A DNA stretch of 35,094 nucleotides from Lachnospiraceae bacterium (lineage in GTDB: Bacteria > Bacillota > Clostridia > Lachnospirales > Lachnospiraceae): assembly GCA_022787145.1 (NCBI GenBank), contig JALFVM010000122.1:1-35094 (forward strand). Direction: 5' to 3'. The notes below the pieces were generated by a model. That model saw only the letters and a program-made list of their open reading frames with translations, did no database searches and was not told where the DNA came from. Position 1 is the first letter of the stretch, and each line of letters starts with the position of its first letter. Shown here one piece after another: positions 7,795 to 14,911 of this stretch. The translations under genes and the position numbers were made by a program.

Positions 7795-8757
7795 ATGGAA
7801 AAAATCTATACTGCACAGGAAATTGCAGAACAATTAAAAATCAAAAAAACAACCGTCTACGAGCTGATCAAACGAGGAGAACTCCAGGCCACCAAAGTCG
7901 GCAAGCAGCTCCGCATCAGCCAGCAGCAGCTCGACGCTTATCTTGGTGCTTCCCAACAGCCCACACCAAAACCTTTGGCCACAGAAAAAAGCACTCCAAT
8001 CCGCGCGGCATCAGATTCCGCGATTCTTCAAATAGACTACCTGCAAAACGACAGCGGACTCATCATCAGCGGACAAACAGCTCAGATCATCGAACTGTTA
8101 AAAAGCTGCATGGAAGAATCGGGAGACAGCTATCCCATGCTGCATTCCTATATGAACAGCTATAACAGTCTTTACTCTCTGTATTTTCAGAAAACGCATC
8201 TGGCACTGTTATGTCTTCCATATAAAAAGGACGGCACACGGGATCATCGACTGATTACGGGAATGCTCCCAGGAATGTCTGTCTGCCTGACGACTCTGTG
8301 CGATCTTTGGCTTGGCATTTATGTAAAAAAGGGAAATCCCAAACGTATTTCAGGACTTCCCGATTTCTGTCGTTCTGATGTGATTACAGTCAATCGTGAA
8401 CGTGGCTGTGAATGCCGCATTCTTCTGGATGATTTTCTGAAGGAAACAGGTTACAAATCCCCCCAGATTGACGGATACCAGAAAGAAATGCTGTCGCATC
8501 TTTCCGTTGCCAATGCTGTCTCTTCTGGACAGGCAGATGCAGGCATCGGTGATCTTTCACAGTTAAACGCCTGTCCCGATCTGGAGGGGATTCCTCTGGT
8601 CCGCGCAAGTCTGTTACTGGTATGCGATTCCTCTTTACAGCAGCATCCTGCATTTCCCGCTATACAGCGTGCAGTATCCGCCGAAAGTTTTCGCAGCGCC
8701 CTGAAACATTTTGGCGGATACGATACCTCCCGCACGGGAGAGCTGATCACCTTATAA
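7795..8757 (+). CDS. One-component regulator: excisionase-type HTH fused to a molybdate-binding (PBP-like) domain
   Basis: A 320-residue cytosolic protein. Residues 1-50 are a MerR/excisionase-type helix-turn-helix (YTAQEIAEQLKIKKTTVYEL, then GELQATKVGKQLRISQQQLD). After a linker of about 30 residues, the C-terminal 220 residues resemble the PBP-like domain (PF12727, COG1910) that binds molybdate in regulators lacking the ModE fold; VANAVSSGQADAGIGD is characteristic of the ligand-binding lobe. The start at 7795 has AAAGGA 4 nt upstream; a TTG at 7723 would overlap its own -35 box. It is transcribed divergently from modA and probably controls it. Whether it represses or activates is not evident. 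Confidence 0.85.
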   Translation: MEKIYTAQEIAEQLKIKKTTVYELIKRGELQATKVGKQLRISQQQLDAYLGASQQPTPKPLATEKSTPIRAASDSAILQIDYLQNDSGLIISGQTAQIIELLKSCMEESGDSYPMLHSYMNSYNSLYSLYFQKTHLALLCLPYKKDGTRDHRLITGMLPGMSVCLTTLCDLWLGIYVKKGNPKRISGLPDFCRSDVITVNRERGCECRILLDDFLKETGYKSPQIDGYQKEMLSHLSVANAVSSGQADAGIGDLSQLNACPDLEGIPLVRASLLLVCDSSLQQHPAFPAIQRAVSAESFRSALKHFGGYDTSRTGELITL

Positions 8758-8771
8758 CCTTTTGCATCCTG

Positions 8772-10577
8772 CTATTTCATAATTTCGGCGAAAACATCCA
8801 CATATTCGCCAAATACTTTTAATGCATCATTCACCGGCTGCGGGCTTGTCATATCCACACCACACAGCTTCAGAAGATCGATGCAGTCCATACTGGAGCC
8901 TCCGCTCAGGAACTTTTTGTAGTTCTCTACAATTCCAGGCTCTCCTGCCAGTATTTTGCTGCTGATGGCAATGGCAGCTGAAAATCCGGTGGCATACTGA
9001 TACACATAAAACGGCGTGTAAAAATGTGGAATCCGGCTCCACTCCATCGCAATCTGTGAGTCATGCACAATCCCATCGCCAAAATACTGCTGGTTCAGTT
9101 TGTAATACGTCTCACAGAGACCATCTGCCGTCAGACTCTCGCCGTTTTGCACCTGCTCATGCACAATTTTCTCAAATTCTGCAAACATGGTCTGGCGATA
9201 CAGCGTGCCCTTAAACTGATCCAGGAAATAGTTTACAAGATACGCTTTTTCCTGATCATCTTGGGCATGCTCCAGCAAATAGTGAATCAGCAGCGCCTCA
9301 TTACAGGTAGATGCCACTTCTGCCACAAAAATCCGATATCCGGCATAAGGATACGGCTGTGTTTGATCCGAATAATAGCTGTGGATGGCATGTCCCATTT
9401 CATGGGCAAGTGTAAACACATGATTGAGGCTTCCGTTGTAATTCAACAATACATACGGATGTGTGCCGTAAGCGCCCCAGGAATAGGCGCCGCTTCGCTT
9501 GCCCTGATTTTCATAGACATCAATCCAGCCACCGGAAAATCCTTCTTCCAGAATCTGCGCATATTCCTCTCCAAGCGGAGCAAGACCTTTTTTTACAATC
9601 TCCTTTGCCTCCTCAAACGAATATTTTTTCTCTGCCTGTTTCACAAGCGGAACGTACACATCGTACATATGCAGTTCATCCACACCCATAATTTTCTTTC
9701 TCAAATCTACATACTGATACATTTTCGGCAGATTTTCATGTACCGCCTCAATCAGTCTGTCGTACACTTCAAGCGGAATGTGGCTGTAAGAAAGTGCTGC
9801 CTCGCGTGAGGAACCATAGTGGCGCATATCCGCAAAGAAAAGTTCCTGCTTGACATTCGCATCAAACGCAGCCGCCAGCGTATTTCTGTGTTTTTCATAA
9901 GCCTCATACAAAGTCTCAAAAGCTTCACGGCGTACATTTACATCCTTACTTTCCAGAAACTGAATATATCTGCCGTGACTAAGCTGCACTTCTCTTCCAT
10001 CCTCGTCATGCACAGTTCCAAAATCAATATCTGCATTATTGAACATCTGAAAAATATTCTGCGGTGCTCTTCCCAGTTCATACACCTTCGCAAGCACAGC
10101 CTCCATTTCCTTTGACAGAATGTGCTCTTTCTCTCTGAATTTCTCATCAATGTAACGTTTGTACAGACACAGTTTTTCTTTCTCTTCCAGAAATTTCTGC
10201 AGCTTTTCCTGAGGAATCTCCAGAAGTTCCGACTCCACAAAGGAAACTGCGTCTGAAAGTGCACTCATCAGAGACTGTGCTCTTCCCGCCATCTTCTGAT
10301 ACGTTCCGTTTCCCATATCCTCATGGTTTTTCTGGTTTGCATAGACATAAACATTTTCCATAAGCATATTCAGTCGATCCTGCTCTGTAAGCACCTGATA
10401 CAGCTGTTCGGCACTGTCTCCCATAGTTCCCTCGTACTTGGAAAACTCCTGCATCTGTTCTTTCAGCTTCTGAAAATCCTGCTCCCACAATTCATCGGAA
10501 GCATACAGATCTTCGATTTGCCACTGGTCTTCCTTTTTCATCTCACATCTTGCTGGAATCTTTCCACCATTGTTCAT
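8772..10577 (-). CDS. pepF: Oligoendopeptidase F (M3 zinc metallopeptidase)
   Basis: A 601-residue cytosolic peptidase that trims oligopeptides. The zinc motif is TLAHEMGHAIHSYY with H392, E393 and H396; the third ligand lies in the downstream VAEVASTCNE segment about 25 residues later. The N-terminus (WQIEDLYASDELWEQDFQKL) and length match PepF. The start at 10577 has GAGGAG about 8 nt before it; a GTG at 10586 is too close to that site. The gene converges with the molybdate regulator, whose stop is 14 bp away, with no clear terminator between. Confidence 0.95.
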   Translation of the reverse strand: MNNGGKIPARCEMKKEDQWQIEDLYASDELWEQDFQKLKEQMQEFSKYEGTMGDSAEQLYQVLTEQDRLNMLMENVYVYANQKNHEDMGNGTYQKMAGRAQSLMSALSDAVSFVESELLEIPQEKLQKFLEEKEKLCLYKRYIDEKFREKEHILSKEMEAVLAKVYELGRAPQNIFQMFNNADIDFGTVHDEDGREVQLSHGRYIQFLESKDVNVRREAFETLYEAYEKHRNTLAAAFDANVKQELFFADMRHYGSSREAALSYSHIPLEVYDRLIEAVHENLPKMYQYVDLRKKIMGVDELHMYDVYVPLVKQAEKKYSFEEAKEIVKKGLAPLGEEYAQILEEGFSGGWIDVYENQGKRSGAYSWGAYGTHPYVLLNYNGSLNHVFTLAHEMGHAIHSYYSDQTQPYPYAGYRIFVAEVASTCNEALLIHYLLEHAQDDQEKAYLVNYFLDQFKGTLYRQTMFAEFEKIVHEQVQNGESLTADGLCETYYKLNQQYFGDGIVHDSQIAMEWSRIPHFYTPFYVYQYATGFSAAIAISSKILAGEPGIVENYKKFLSGGSSMDCIDLLKLCGVDMTSPQPVNDALKVFGEYVDVFAEIMK

Positions 10578-10612
10578 AATTATCACTCCTCATATCTTTT
10601 TACCATAGTATA

Positions 10613-11422
10613 TCACAAAAATAGATACTTGTATTTTCTACATTGCTCCATTAATATATCAAATACTCTGTTTTTTATCTCCTCTGAATAAAAATTTTCT
10701 TGTTCTAACAATTTTTCAATATCTTTTTTTGAAAATCTGAAAGTAAATTGCTGTCCATACAATGATTCTACTGTCTCCAACTGTATATCAAAATCTGATG
10801 CAAAAGTTTTTGCACTGACATTTTGCATTAACTCATATATATCCATTTCCATAGGATAATCTAACGTTGTATCCGATAATAAAGAAGCACCGTGATCAAA
10901 AAATGGACAATAATGGAATGTTTTTGTCTCATCCATCAGCACAGCAATATTATGAAAATGTCTGTCTTCATTCAGAAAAAATGCATCTATCGTCATTAAT
11001 TTACATAGATATTGTCCAAAATACTCTAATCCAGTTATCCGCACAATTTGATCTACAAGAAACTGAACTCTATTTTCATAATCTTCTATTTGAAACATAC
11101 ATTTACTAAGGCTCTGTCCCCTCACCATCTGAAACAATCGTTCCAGAGTAATAAGACTCCATCCATTCGGCAAAAAATTCTGACTGCGACAACCACGATA
11201 TTTCACATAACGATACTTTATCTGTTCTGTATCATATAAAACATATTCTCGTTCATGCAAGGAACTTTTTTGAAGAAGACGTGATACTATATACTCACTC
11301 AAGCCTTCATAGCCTGTATAATCTGCTTTATACCATATATTTTTATTTAACCACTTTAATTGATTTCCTTTTGAAGATTGTCGGTTTTCTGTTTTTATAT
11401 CGCATTCAAATAATTCTATCAA
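10613..11422 (-). CDS. HipA-like serine/threonine kinase (candidate toxin or effector)
   Basis: About 269 residues resembling the kinase lobe of HipA/CtkA proteins. An N-terminal strand-rich part (KWLNKNIWYKADYTGYEGLS) is followed by the catalytic loop DAFFLNEDRHFHNIAV and a metal-binding FDHGASLL segment, equivalent to the DxHxxN and DxG motifs of HipA-type kinases. It lacks room for the full HipA N-terminal domain. The start is uncertain: GTG at 11431 overlaps the upstream stop, while TTG at 11422 has GAGGTG 6 nt before it and is preferred. It is translationally coupled to the HTH gene. Base use is more AT-rich than the neighbours, suggesting transfer. Toxicity and target are unproven. Confidence 0.72.
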   Translation of the reverse strand: MIELFECDIKTENRQSSKGNQLKWLNKNIWYKADYTGYEGLSEYIVSRLLQKSSLHEREYVLYDTEQIKYRYVKYRGCRSQNFLPNGWSLITLERLFQMVRGQSLSKCMFQIEDYENRVQFLVDQIVRITGLEYFGQYLCKLMTIDAFFLNEDRHFHNIAVLMDETKTFHYCPFFDHGASLLSDTTLDYPMEMDIYELMQNVSAKTFASDFDIQLETVESLYGQQFTFRFSKKDIEKLLEQENFYSEEIKNRVFDILMEQCRKYKYLFL

Positions 11423-11427
11423 CTTTA

Positions 11428-11970
11428 TCACCTCACAATTTTAATCCAAAATAAATCTTCTGCCATTTTTCCCTGTGTTTTTTCTATAATCATAAAAGGA
11501 TCATAAAATGGCAAATCCAACTCCTTTAAAATAAGTTTCATTTTATCTCTGCTTCGCGGAAAACATCGTGATTCTAAAAAATCCTCATACATTTCAAAAT
11601 CGGGATGCTCCTCCTTTCCAAAAGCCCGCATAATATAATCATTTGTATAATTATATACTTCTACTTTTCGATTTCTTTCATCCACATCAATAATCGTACA
11701 AATTTCATTTTTGTACATATACAAAAGGCGTAATGGATATTTCTTTTGCGGCAGTTTCAATCGTTCGGCTATCCTGGTATCCATATTTAATATCTTAACC
11801 AAAGTAACAATAGGACCTGTAATCGGCTTTTTACTGCTTTCCCAGCGTTCAATTGTTTTGACAGAAACATGAACAAGTTCTGCAAATTCCGTCTGTGTCA
11901 TCTTTAGTTTTTTTCTGATTGTCTTTATTTCATTTCCTTCCAGATATTCTGAAACAGCAAACCTTTCCAT
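11428..11970 (-). CDS. XRE-family HTH protein with conserved C-terminal domain, partner of the HipA-like kinase
   Basis: A 180-residue protein. Residues 13-65 form a Cro/CI-type helix-turn-helix (IKTIRKKLKMTQTEFAELVH, then VSVKTIERWESSKKPITGP). Residues 80-180 form a second domain ending in FLESRCFPRSRDKMK, LKELDLPFYDPFMIIEKTQG and MAEDLFWIKI. From memory, that pattern recurs beside or fused to HipA-like kinases in Firmicutes and may correspond to the missing kinase N-terminal part or to a HipS-like antitoxin; this is inference. The start has GGAG 7 nt upstream. Its promoter contains twin palindromes, so autoregulation is expected. The 3' end overlaps the start region of the kinase gene. Confidence 0.75.
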   Translation of the reverse strand: MERFAVSEYLEGNEIKTIRKKLKMTQTEFAELVHVSVKTIERWESSKKPITGPIVTLVKILNMDTRIAERLKLPQKKYPLRLLYMYKNEICTIIDVDERNRKVEVYNYTNDYIMRAFGKEEHPDFEMYEDFLESRCFPRSRDKMKLILKELDLPFYDPFMIIEKTQGKMAEDLFWIKIVR

Positions 11971-12000
11971 TTTTTCACTCCATAATTTCTCTTTCTTTTT

Positions 12001-12029
12001 AGTATACCCTTAAAATAAGGGTATGTAAA
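12001..12029 (-). promoter_or_regulatory. Hip-like module promoter with operator 1 filling the spacer
   Basis: On the minus strand TTTACA (12029-12024) and TATACT (12006-12001) are 17 bp apart. The region 12004-12024 is a palindrome with arms ATACCCTTA and TAAGGGTAT around a 3-bp centre, covering the whole spacer. A bound repressor would block the promoter directly. Confidence 0.82.
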
Positions 12030-12035
12030 CAAAAA

Positions 12036-12056
12036 ATACCCTTATTTTAAGGGTAT
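12036..12056. promoter_or_regulatory. Operator 2 of the Hip-like module
   Basis: It has the same 9-bp arms (ATACCCTTA, TAAGGGTAT) as operator 1, and the whole 21-bp unit is the exact reverse complement of it. The centres are 32 bp apart, about three helical turns, as expected for cooperative repressor binding on one DNA face. Confidence 0.8.
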
Positions 12057-12088
12057 TTACATTTCTATCTCTCACCAAAATTTTTTTC

Positions 12089-12117
12089 TTGACAATTCCT
12101 GTCTCTTTATGTATTAT
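12089..12117 (+). promoter_or_regulatory. Promoter of the gntR-ABC transporter operon
   Basis: TTGACA (12089-12094) and TATTAT (12112-12117) are separated by 17 bp. The -10 box runs into a large palindrome at 12114-12141, pointing to repression by the first gene product. Confidence 0.85.
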
Positions 12118-12141
12118 TGTATTAATTCATTAATACAATAA
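12114..12141. promoter_or_regulatory. YtrA-type operator: 28-bp perfect palindrome
   Basis: The arms TTATTGTATTAAT (12114-12126) and ATTAATACAATAA (12129-12141) are exact reverse complements around TC. It overlaps the -10 box and transcription start of the operon and lies just before the ribosome site of the GntR gene. Position and symmetry fit autoregulation. Confidence 0.75.
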
Positions 12142-12159
12142 GTCAACGGAGGTGATTGC

Positions 12160-12531
12160 ATGTCATGGAATCTGGATTCCAGCCGCCCCATCTACCTGCA
12201 GATTGTGGAGCGGGTTTCTCTGGATATTGTTGCAGGAAAATATCTACCCGGCGATAAACTGCCGTCTGTTCGTGATCTGGCAGCCGAAGCAGGCGTAAAC
12301 CCCAATACCATGCAGAAAGCATTGTCCGAGCTTGAGCGAAACGGTCTGGTACATTCGCTCAGAACAAGCGGACGTTTTATTACGGAGGATAAAGATATGA
12401 TTGAACAAATGCGAGAAGAACTGGCGACCACACAGATTCAGGAATTTCTGGACAAAATGCGCCAGATGGGATTTGACCAGAAAAAAGTCATACAGCTCAT
12501 TGAAAAAATGTTGAAGGAGGATGCGTCATGA
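12160..12531 (+). CDS. GntR-family regulator, YtrA subfamily
   Basis: A 123-residue repressor. Residues 8-75 are the GntR winged helix (IYLQIVERVSLDIVAGKYLP, PSVRDLAAEAGVNPNTMQKA, then LERNGLVHSLRTSGRFI). The short C-terminal helical tail, without a FadR- or HutC-type effector domain, defines the YtrA subfamily, which typically controls adjacent ABC exporters. GGAGGTGA precedes the start. The stop overlaps the ATPase start by 4 bp (ATGA). A 28-bp palindrome at its promoter is the likely binding site. The inducing signal is unknown; cell-wall-active compounds are common for this group. Confidence 0.92.
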   Translation: MSWNLDSSRPIYLQIVERVSLDIVAGKYLPGDKLPSVRDLAAEAGVNPNTMQKALSELERNGLVHSLRTSGRFITEDKDMIEQMREELATTQIQEFLDKMRQMGFDQKKVIQLIEKMLKEDAS

Positions 12532-13226
12532 GTACCATATTTGAATGTAAAAATCTGACTAAAACTTATGGCAAAAAGATAGCTTTGGACCATATCAACT
12601 TATCATTGGAATCAGGAAGAATCATCGGTCTGCTCGGTCCGAATGGAAGCGGCAAGACAACTTTGATTAAATTGATCAACGGTCTTTTAACCCCCAGCGA
12701 GGGAACGCTTCTGATTAACCACATGGTTCCCGGTGTTGCCACAAAAAAGATTGTCTCCTATCTTCCGGAGAGAACTTATCTCGATGAGACACAGAAGGTA
12801 TCCGATGCAATCGCTTATTTTGCTGATTTCTATGAAGACTTCGATCCCAGCCGCGCCAAAGATATGCTGGATAAACTAAACATTAATCCGTCTCTTCGCA
12901 TCAAGACACTCTCAAAGGGTACAAAAGAAAAGGTTCAACTGATTCTTGTCATGAGCCGCCGTGCCAAGCTCTATTGCCTTGACGAGCCGATTGCCGGTGT
13001 AGACCCGGCTGCCCGTGATTATATCCTGAATACAATTATCAATAATTATGAGGAAGATGCGACCATTTTATTCTCAACCCATCTGATTTCCGATGTCGAA
13101 AATATTCTCGATCATGTCATTTTTATTCAAAACGGTAAGATTCGTCTCCAGGCCGATGTGGATGATATCCGCTTTAATCAGAAAAAATCAGTAGACGAAC
13201 TCTTCAGGGAGGTGTTCAAATGTTAA
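12528..13226 (+). CDS. ABC transporter ATP-binding protein (YtrB-like)
   Basis: A 232-residue ABC ATPase. Walker A is GLLGPNGSGKTTL near residue 36, the signature is a variant LSKGTKEKVQLIL near 128 in place of LSGGQ, Walker B is LYCLDEPIAGVDPAARD and the switch histidine is in ILFSTHLISDVENI. The LSKG variant is common in exporters of the YtrB/BcrA/NatA type. GAAGGAGG precedes the start. It overlaps the regulator by 4 bp and the permease by 7 bp, so all three form one operon. The transported substrate is not predictable. Confidence 0.93.
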   Translation: MSTIFECKNLTKTYGKKIALDHINLSLESGRIIGLLGPNGSGKTTLIKLINGLLTPSEGTLLINHMVPGVATKKIVSYLPERTYLDETQKVSDAIAYFADFYEDFDPSRAKDMLDKLNINPSLRIKTLSKGTKEKVQLILVMSRRAKLYCLDEPIAGVDPAARDYILNTIINNYEEDATILFSTHLISDVENILDHVIFIQNGKIRLQADVDDIRFNQKKSVDELFREVFKC

Positions 13227-14029
13227 AAAAACTGTTGAAATATGAATGGAAAACTGCATCCAAAATGCTCCTTTTGATGCATGGAATCGTACTTTTGATG
13301 GCGATTTTTGACCGTATTACCCTGCAGCTGAGCGGTGGTATGGGAGAGAGCGGCAGTTATATTCTGGATACCGTCAACGCACTGCTGATGTTTGCCATGG
13401 TCATGGTAATTGGAAGCGTCTGCCTGTTTACCTATGTATATCTTGCCTACCGTTTTTACAAAAATGTATTTACCGACCAGGGGTATCTGACAAACACACT
13501 GCCGGTAACTCCGACACAGATTATTCTTTCCAAAGGTATCTGCTCGGTTGTATGGATGGTCATCGATGCACTTGTTTTGATTCTCGCCATTTGTATTCTT
13601 GCAGGGCATAAGGAATTTTTCGCAGATCTCGGTGATATACTGGGAGAGCTGATGAAAATTTTTGCACGCCCAGATCCTACCTGCTGGATTACACTGATCA
13701 TTCTAATTCTCGCTCCATTTGTCACAACCATACAGCTTTATTTCTGTGTGGCAGTCGGAAACCTGTGTAAAATTCACAAAGTTCTCGGAAGCATCGGCGT
13801 ATACATTGCGACCTACATCATACAACAAATTACAGGACTGATTATCCTGGTTGCAACAAACTTTGACCCTGTTACTTCTACTGTCACAACAGAGTCGGGG
13901 CTTCACGTGGCTCTCTCAGATATGATGTTCAGCCCTATGCTGTTATCTCTGATTTTCTCTGTCGTATGCGCTGTCCTGTTCTGGTTTGGATCTAGATATA
14001 TCATGACAAAACGGCTGAATCTGCAATAA
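13220..14029 (+). CDS. ABC transporter membrane protein
   Basis: A 269-residue polytopic membrane protein with about six hydrophobic segments, including the first near residues 17-35, one near 52-80, one near 110-128, and a last near 240-260. It begins MLKKLLKYEWKTASKM, the amphipathic start typical of ABC-2-type exporters. It is the permease partner of the ATPase just upstream, with which it overlaps by 7 bp; GGAGG lies upstream within the ATPase gene. No substrate-specific motif was recognised. No clear terminator follows; the next promoter begins about 50 bp downstream. Confidence 0.85.
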   Translation: MLKKLLKYEWKTASKMLLLMHGIVLLMAIFDRITLQLSGGMGESGSYILDTVNALLMFAMVMVIGSVCLFTYVYLAYRFYKNVFTDQGYLTNTLPVTPTQIILSKGICSVVWMVIDALVLILAICILAGHKEFFADLGDILGELMKIFARPDPTCWITLIILILAPFVTTIQLYFCVAVGNLCKIHKVLGSIGVYIATYIIQQITGLIILVATNFDPVTSTVTTESGLHVALSDMMFSPMLLSLIFSVVCAVLFWFGSRYIMTKRLNLQ

Positions 14030-14040
14030 TTTTTTATATC

Positions 14041-14082
14041 GTGAGAAATATCACAGACAGCGCAGTCAAAATCGTGTAAAAT
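14041..14082 (+). promoter_or_regulatory. Crp/Fnr-type site and promoter of the Crp/Fnr regulator gene
   Basis: The palindrome GTGA-N6-TCAC (14041-14054) matches the core of CRP sites. A TAAAAT -10 box lies at 14077-14082 without a good -35, as expected for an activated promoter. With a start near 14089 the site centre is at about -41.5, the class II activator position. Confidence 0.65.
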
Positions 14083-14132
14083 AGAATGGTATATTTTAAC
14101 CTGTTTCTTATTACGATTTTCAGGAGAATACC

Positions 14133-14831
14133 ATGATGCCAAACAGACAATCCGCCCTTTCCTGGGTTTTGGAATACGCCAGCGAACATACAAAACAGGA
14201 ATTTTTTCAATTGGGGAAGGTCATCTCCTTCCCCCGCAAAACCCTCTGCATCCGTGCAGGTGAGGATATTTCCAATATTTTCTTTATCCTAGACGGCAAA
14301 GTTCAGATTTACAACCTGACCAAATGCGGCAAGAAAAAAATTTTGTTTATCCTTGGCAGACACAGCATTGCCAACGAAAGCCTGTTGTCAGCCTCCAGCA
14401 CAATCTACTGTGAAACACTGGAGCCATGCCACTTCTTTGTGATTCGTCAAAAAGCGCTTCTTAACCTTATGGAGAAGGATTTCGGACTTACGAGGAGGCT
14501 GCTGCAGTATCAGGAACGAAAAATATGGCGGCTGCAGCATCAGCTCAAAAATACCGTTGGAAGTATCTATCTGGAGCGAAAGCTGGCCGCCAAACTCTGG
14601 AAGCTTTCCAGAGATTTCGGAACGCCCACCGACAAAGGCATCATGATTGATCTCGATATCAGTATTACTTTTCTGGCAGATTTACTGGGTGCGCCTCGCG
14701 AAACGACCTCTCGCACCTGCAAAAAGCTGTCCGAATATGGACTGATTGCTCTGCACAAACGAAGAATCTACGTCATCGACAAAGAAAACATGGTCTGTTT
14801 TTACAAAACAGGAATTCCACCGATTCCGTGA
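14133..14831 (+). CDS. Crp/Fnr-family transcriptional regulator of the asr operon
   Basis: A 232-residue protein. Residues 20-115 form the cyclic-nucleotide-type sensor barrel and 160-215 a C-terminal winged helix. The recognition helix contains APRETTSR, with R189, E190 and R194 in the R-E-x-x-x-R arrangement that E. coli CRP uses to read GTGA; GTGA-N6-TCAC sites occur before this gene and before asrA. Cysteines are scattered, with no FNR-type N-terminal Fe-S cluster, so the signal is unlikely to be sensed by that route. AGGAG lies 6 nt before the start. The stop codon is inside the terminator hairpin. Control of sulfite reduction is inferred from position; the effector is unknown. Confidence 0.88.
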   Translation: MMPNRQSALSWVLEYASEHTKQEFFQLGKVISFPRKTLCIRAGEDISNIFFILDGKVQIYNLTKCGKKKILFILGRHSIANESLLSASSTIYCETLEPCHFFVIRQKALLNLMEKDFGLTRRLLQYQERKIWRLQHQLKNTVGSIYLERKLAAKLWKLSRDFGTPTDKGIMIDLDISITFLADLLGAPRETTSRTCKKLSEYGLIALHKRRIYVIDKENMVCFYKTGIPPIP

Positions 14832-14854
14832 TACCCGTCACGGAATCTTTTTTT
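14822..14854 (+). terminator. Terminator hairpin of the Crp/Fnr gene that also carries a GTGA-N6-TCAC site
   Basis: GATTCCGTGA (14822-14831) pairs perfectly with TCACGGAATC (14838-14847) around a 6-nt loop and is followed by seven Ts: a strong intrinsic terminator. The same bases contain GTGA-N6-TCAC at 14828-14841 and the TGA stop of the upstream gene. The site centre is 34.5 bp upstream of the end of a TATGAT -10 box (14864-14869), the same spacing as in the regulator's own promoter. Confidence 0.85.
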
Positions 14855-14863
14855 ATTTTCCTT

Positions 14864-14869
14864 TATGAT
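14864..14869 (+). promoter_or_regulatory. Candidate -10 box of the asrABC promoter
   Basis: TATGAT with no recognisable -35 element; transcription would begin near 14876. The Crp/Fnr-type palindrome is then centred near -41.5, consistent with an activator-dependent promoter downstream of the terminator. Confidence 0.5.
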
Positions 14870-14911
14870 AGAGATACTACAAAACGAAATCATATGCAAA
14901 GGAGTAAACAC

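Noticed and set aside
8390-8750. Minus-strand frames opposite the molybdate regulator
   Set aside because: They show no domain or ribosome site and mirror a well-supported gene.
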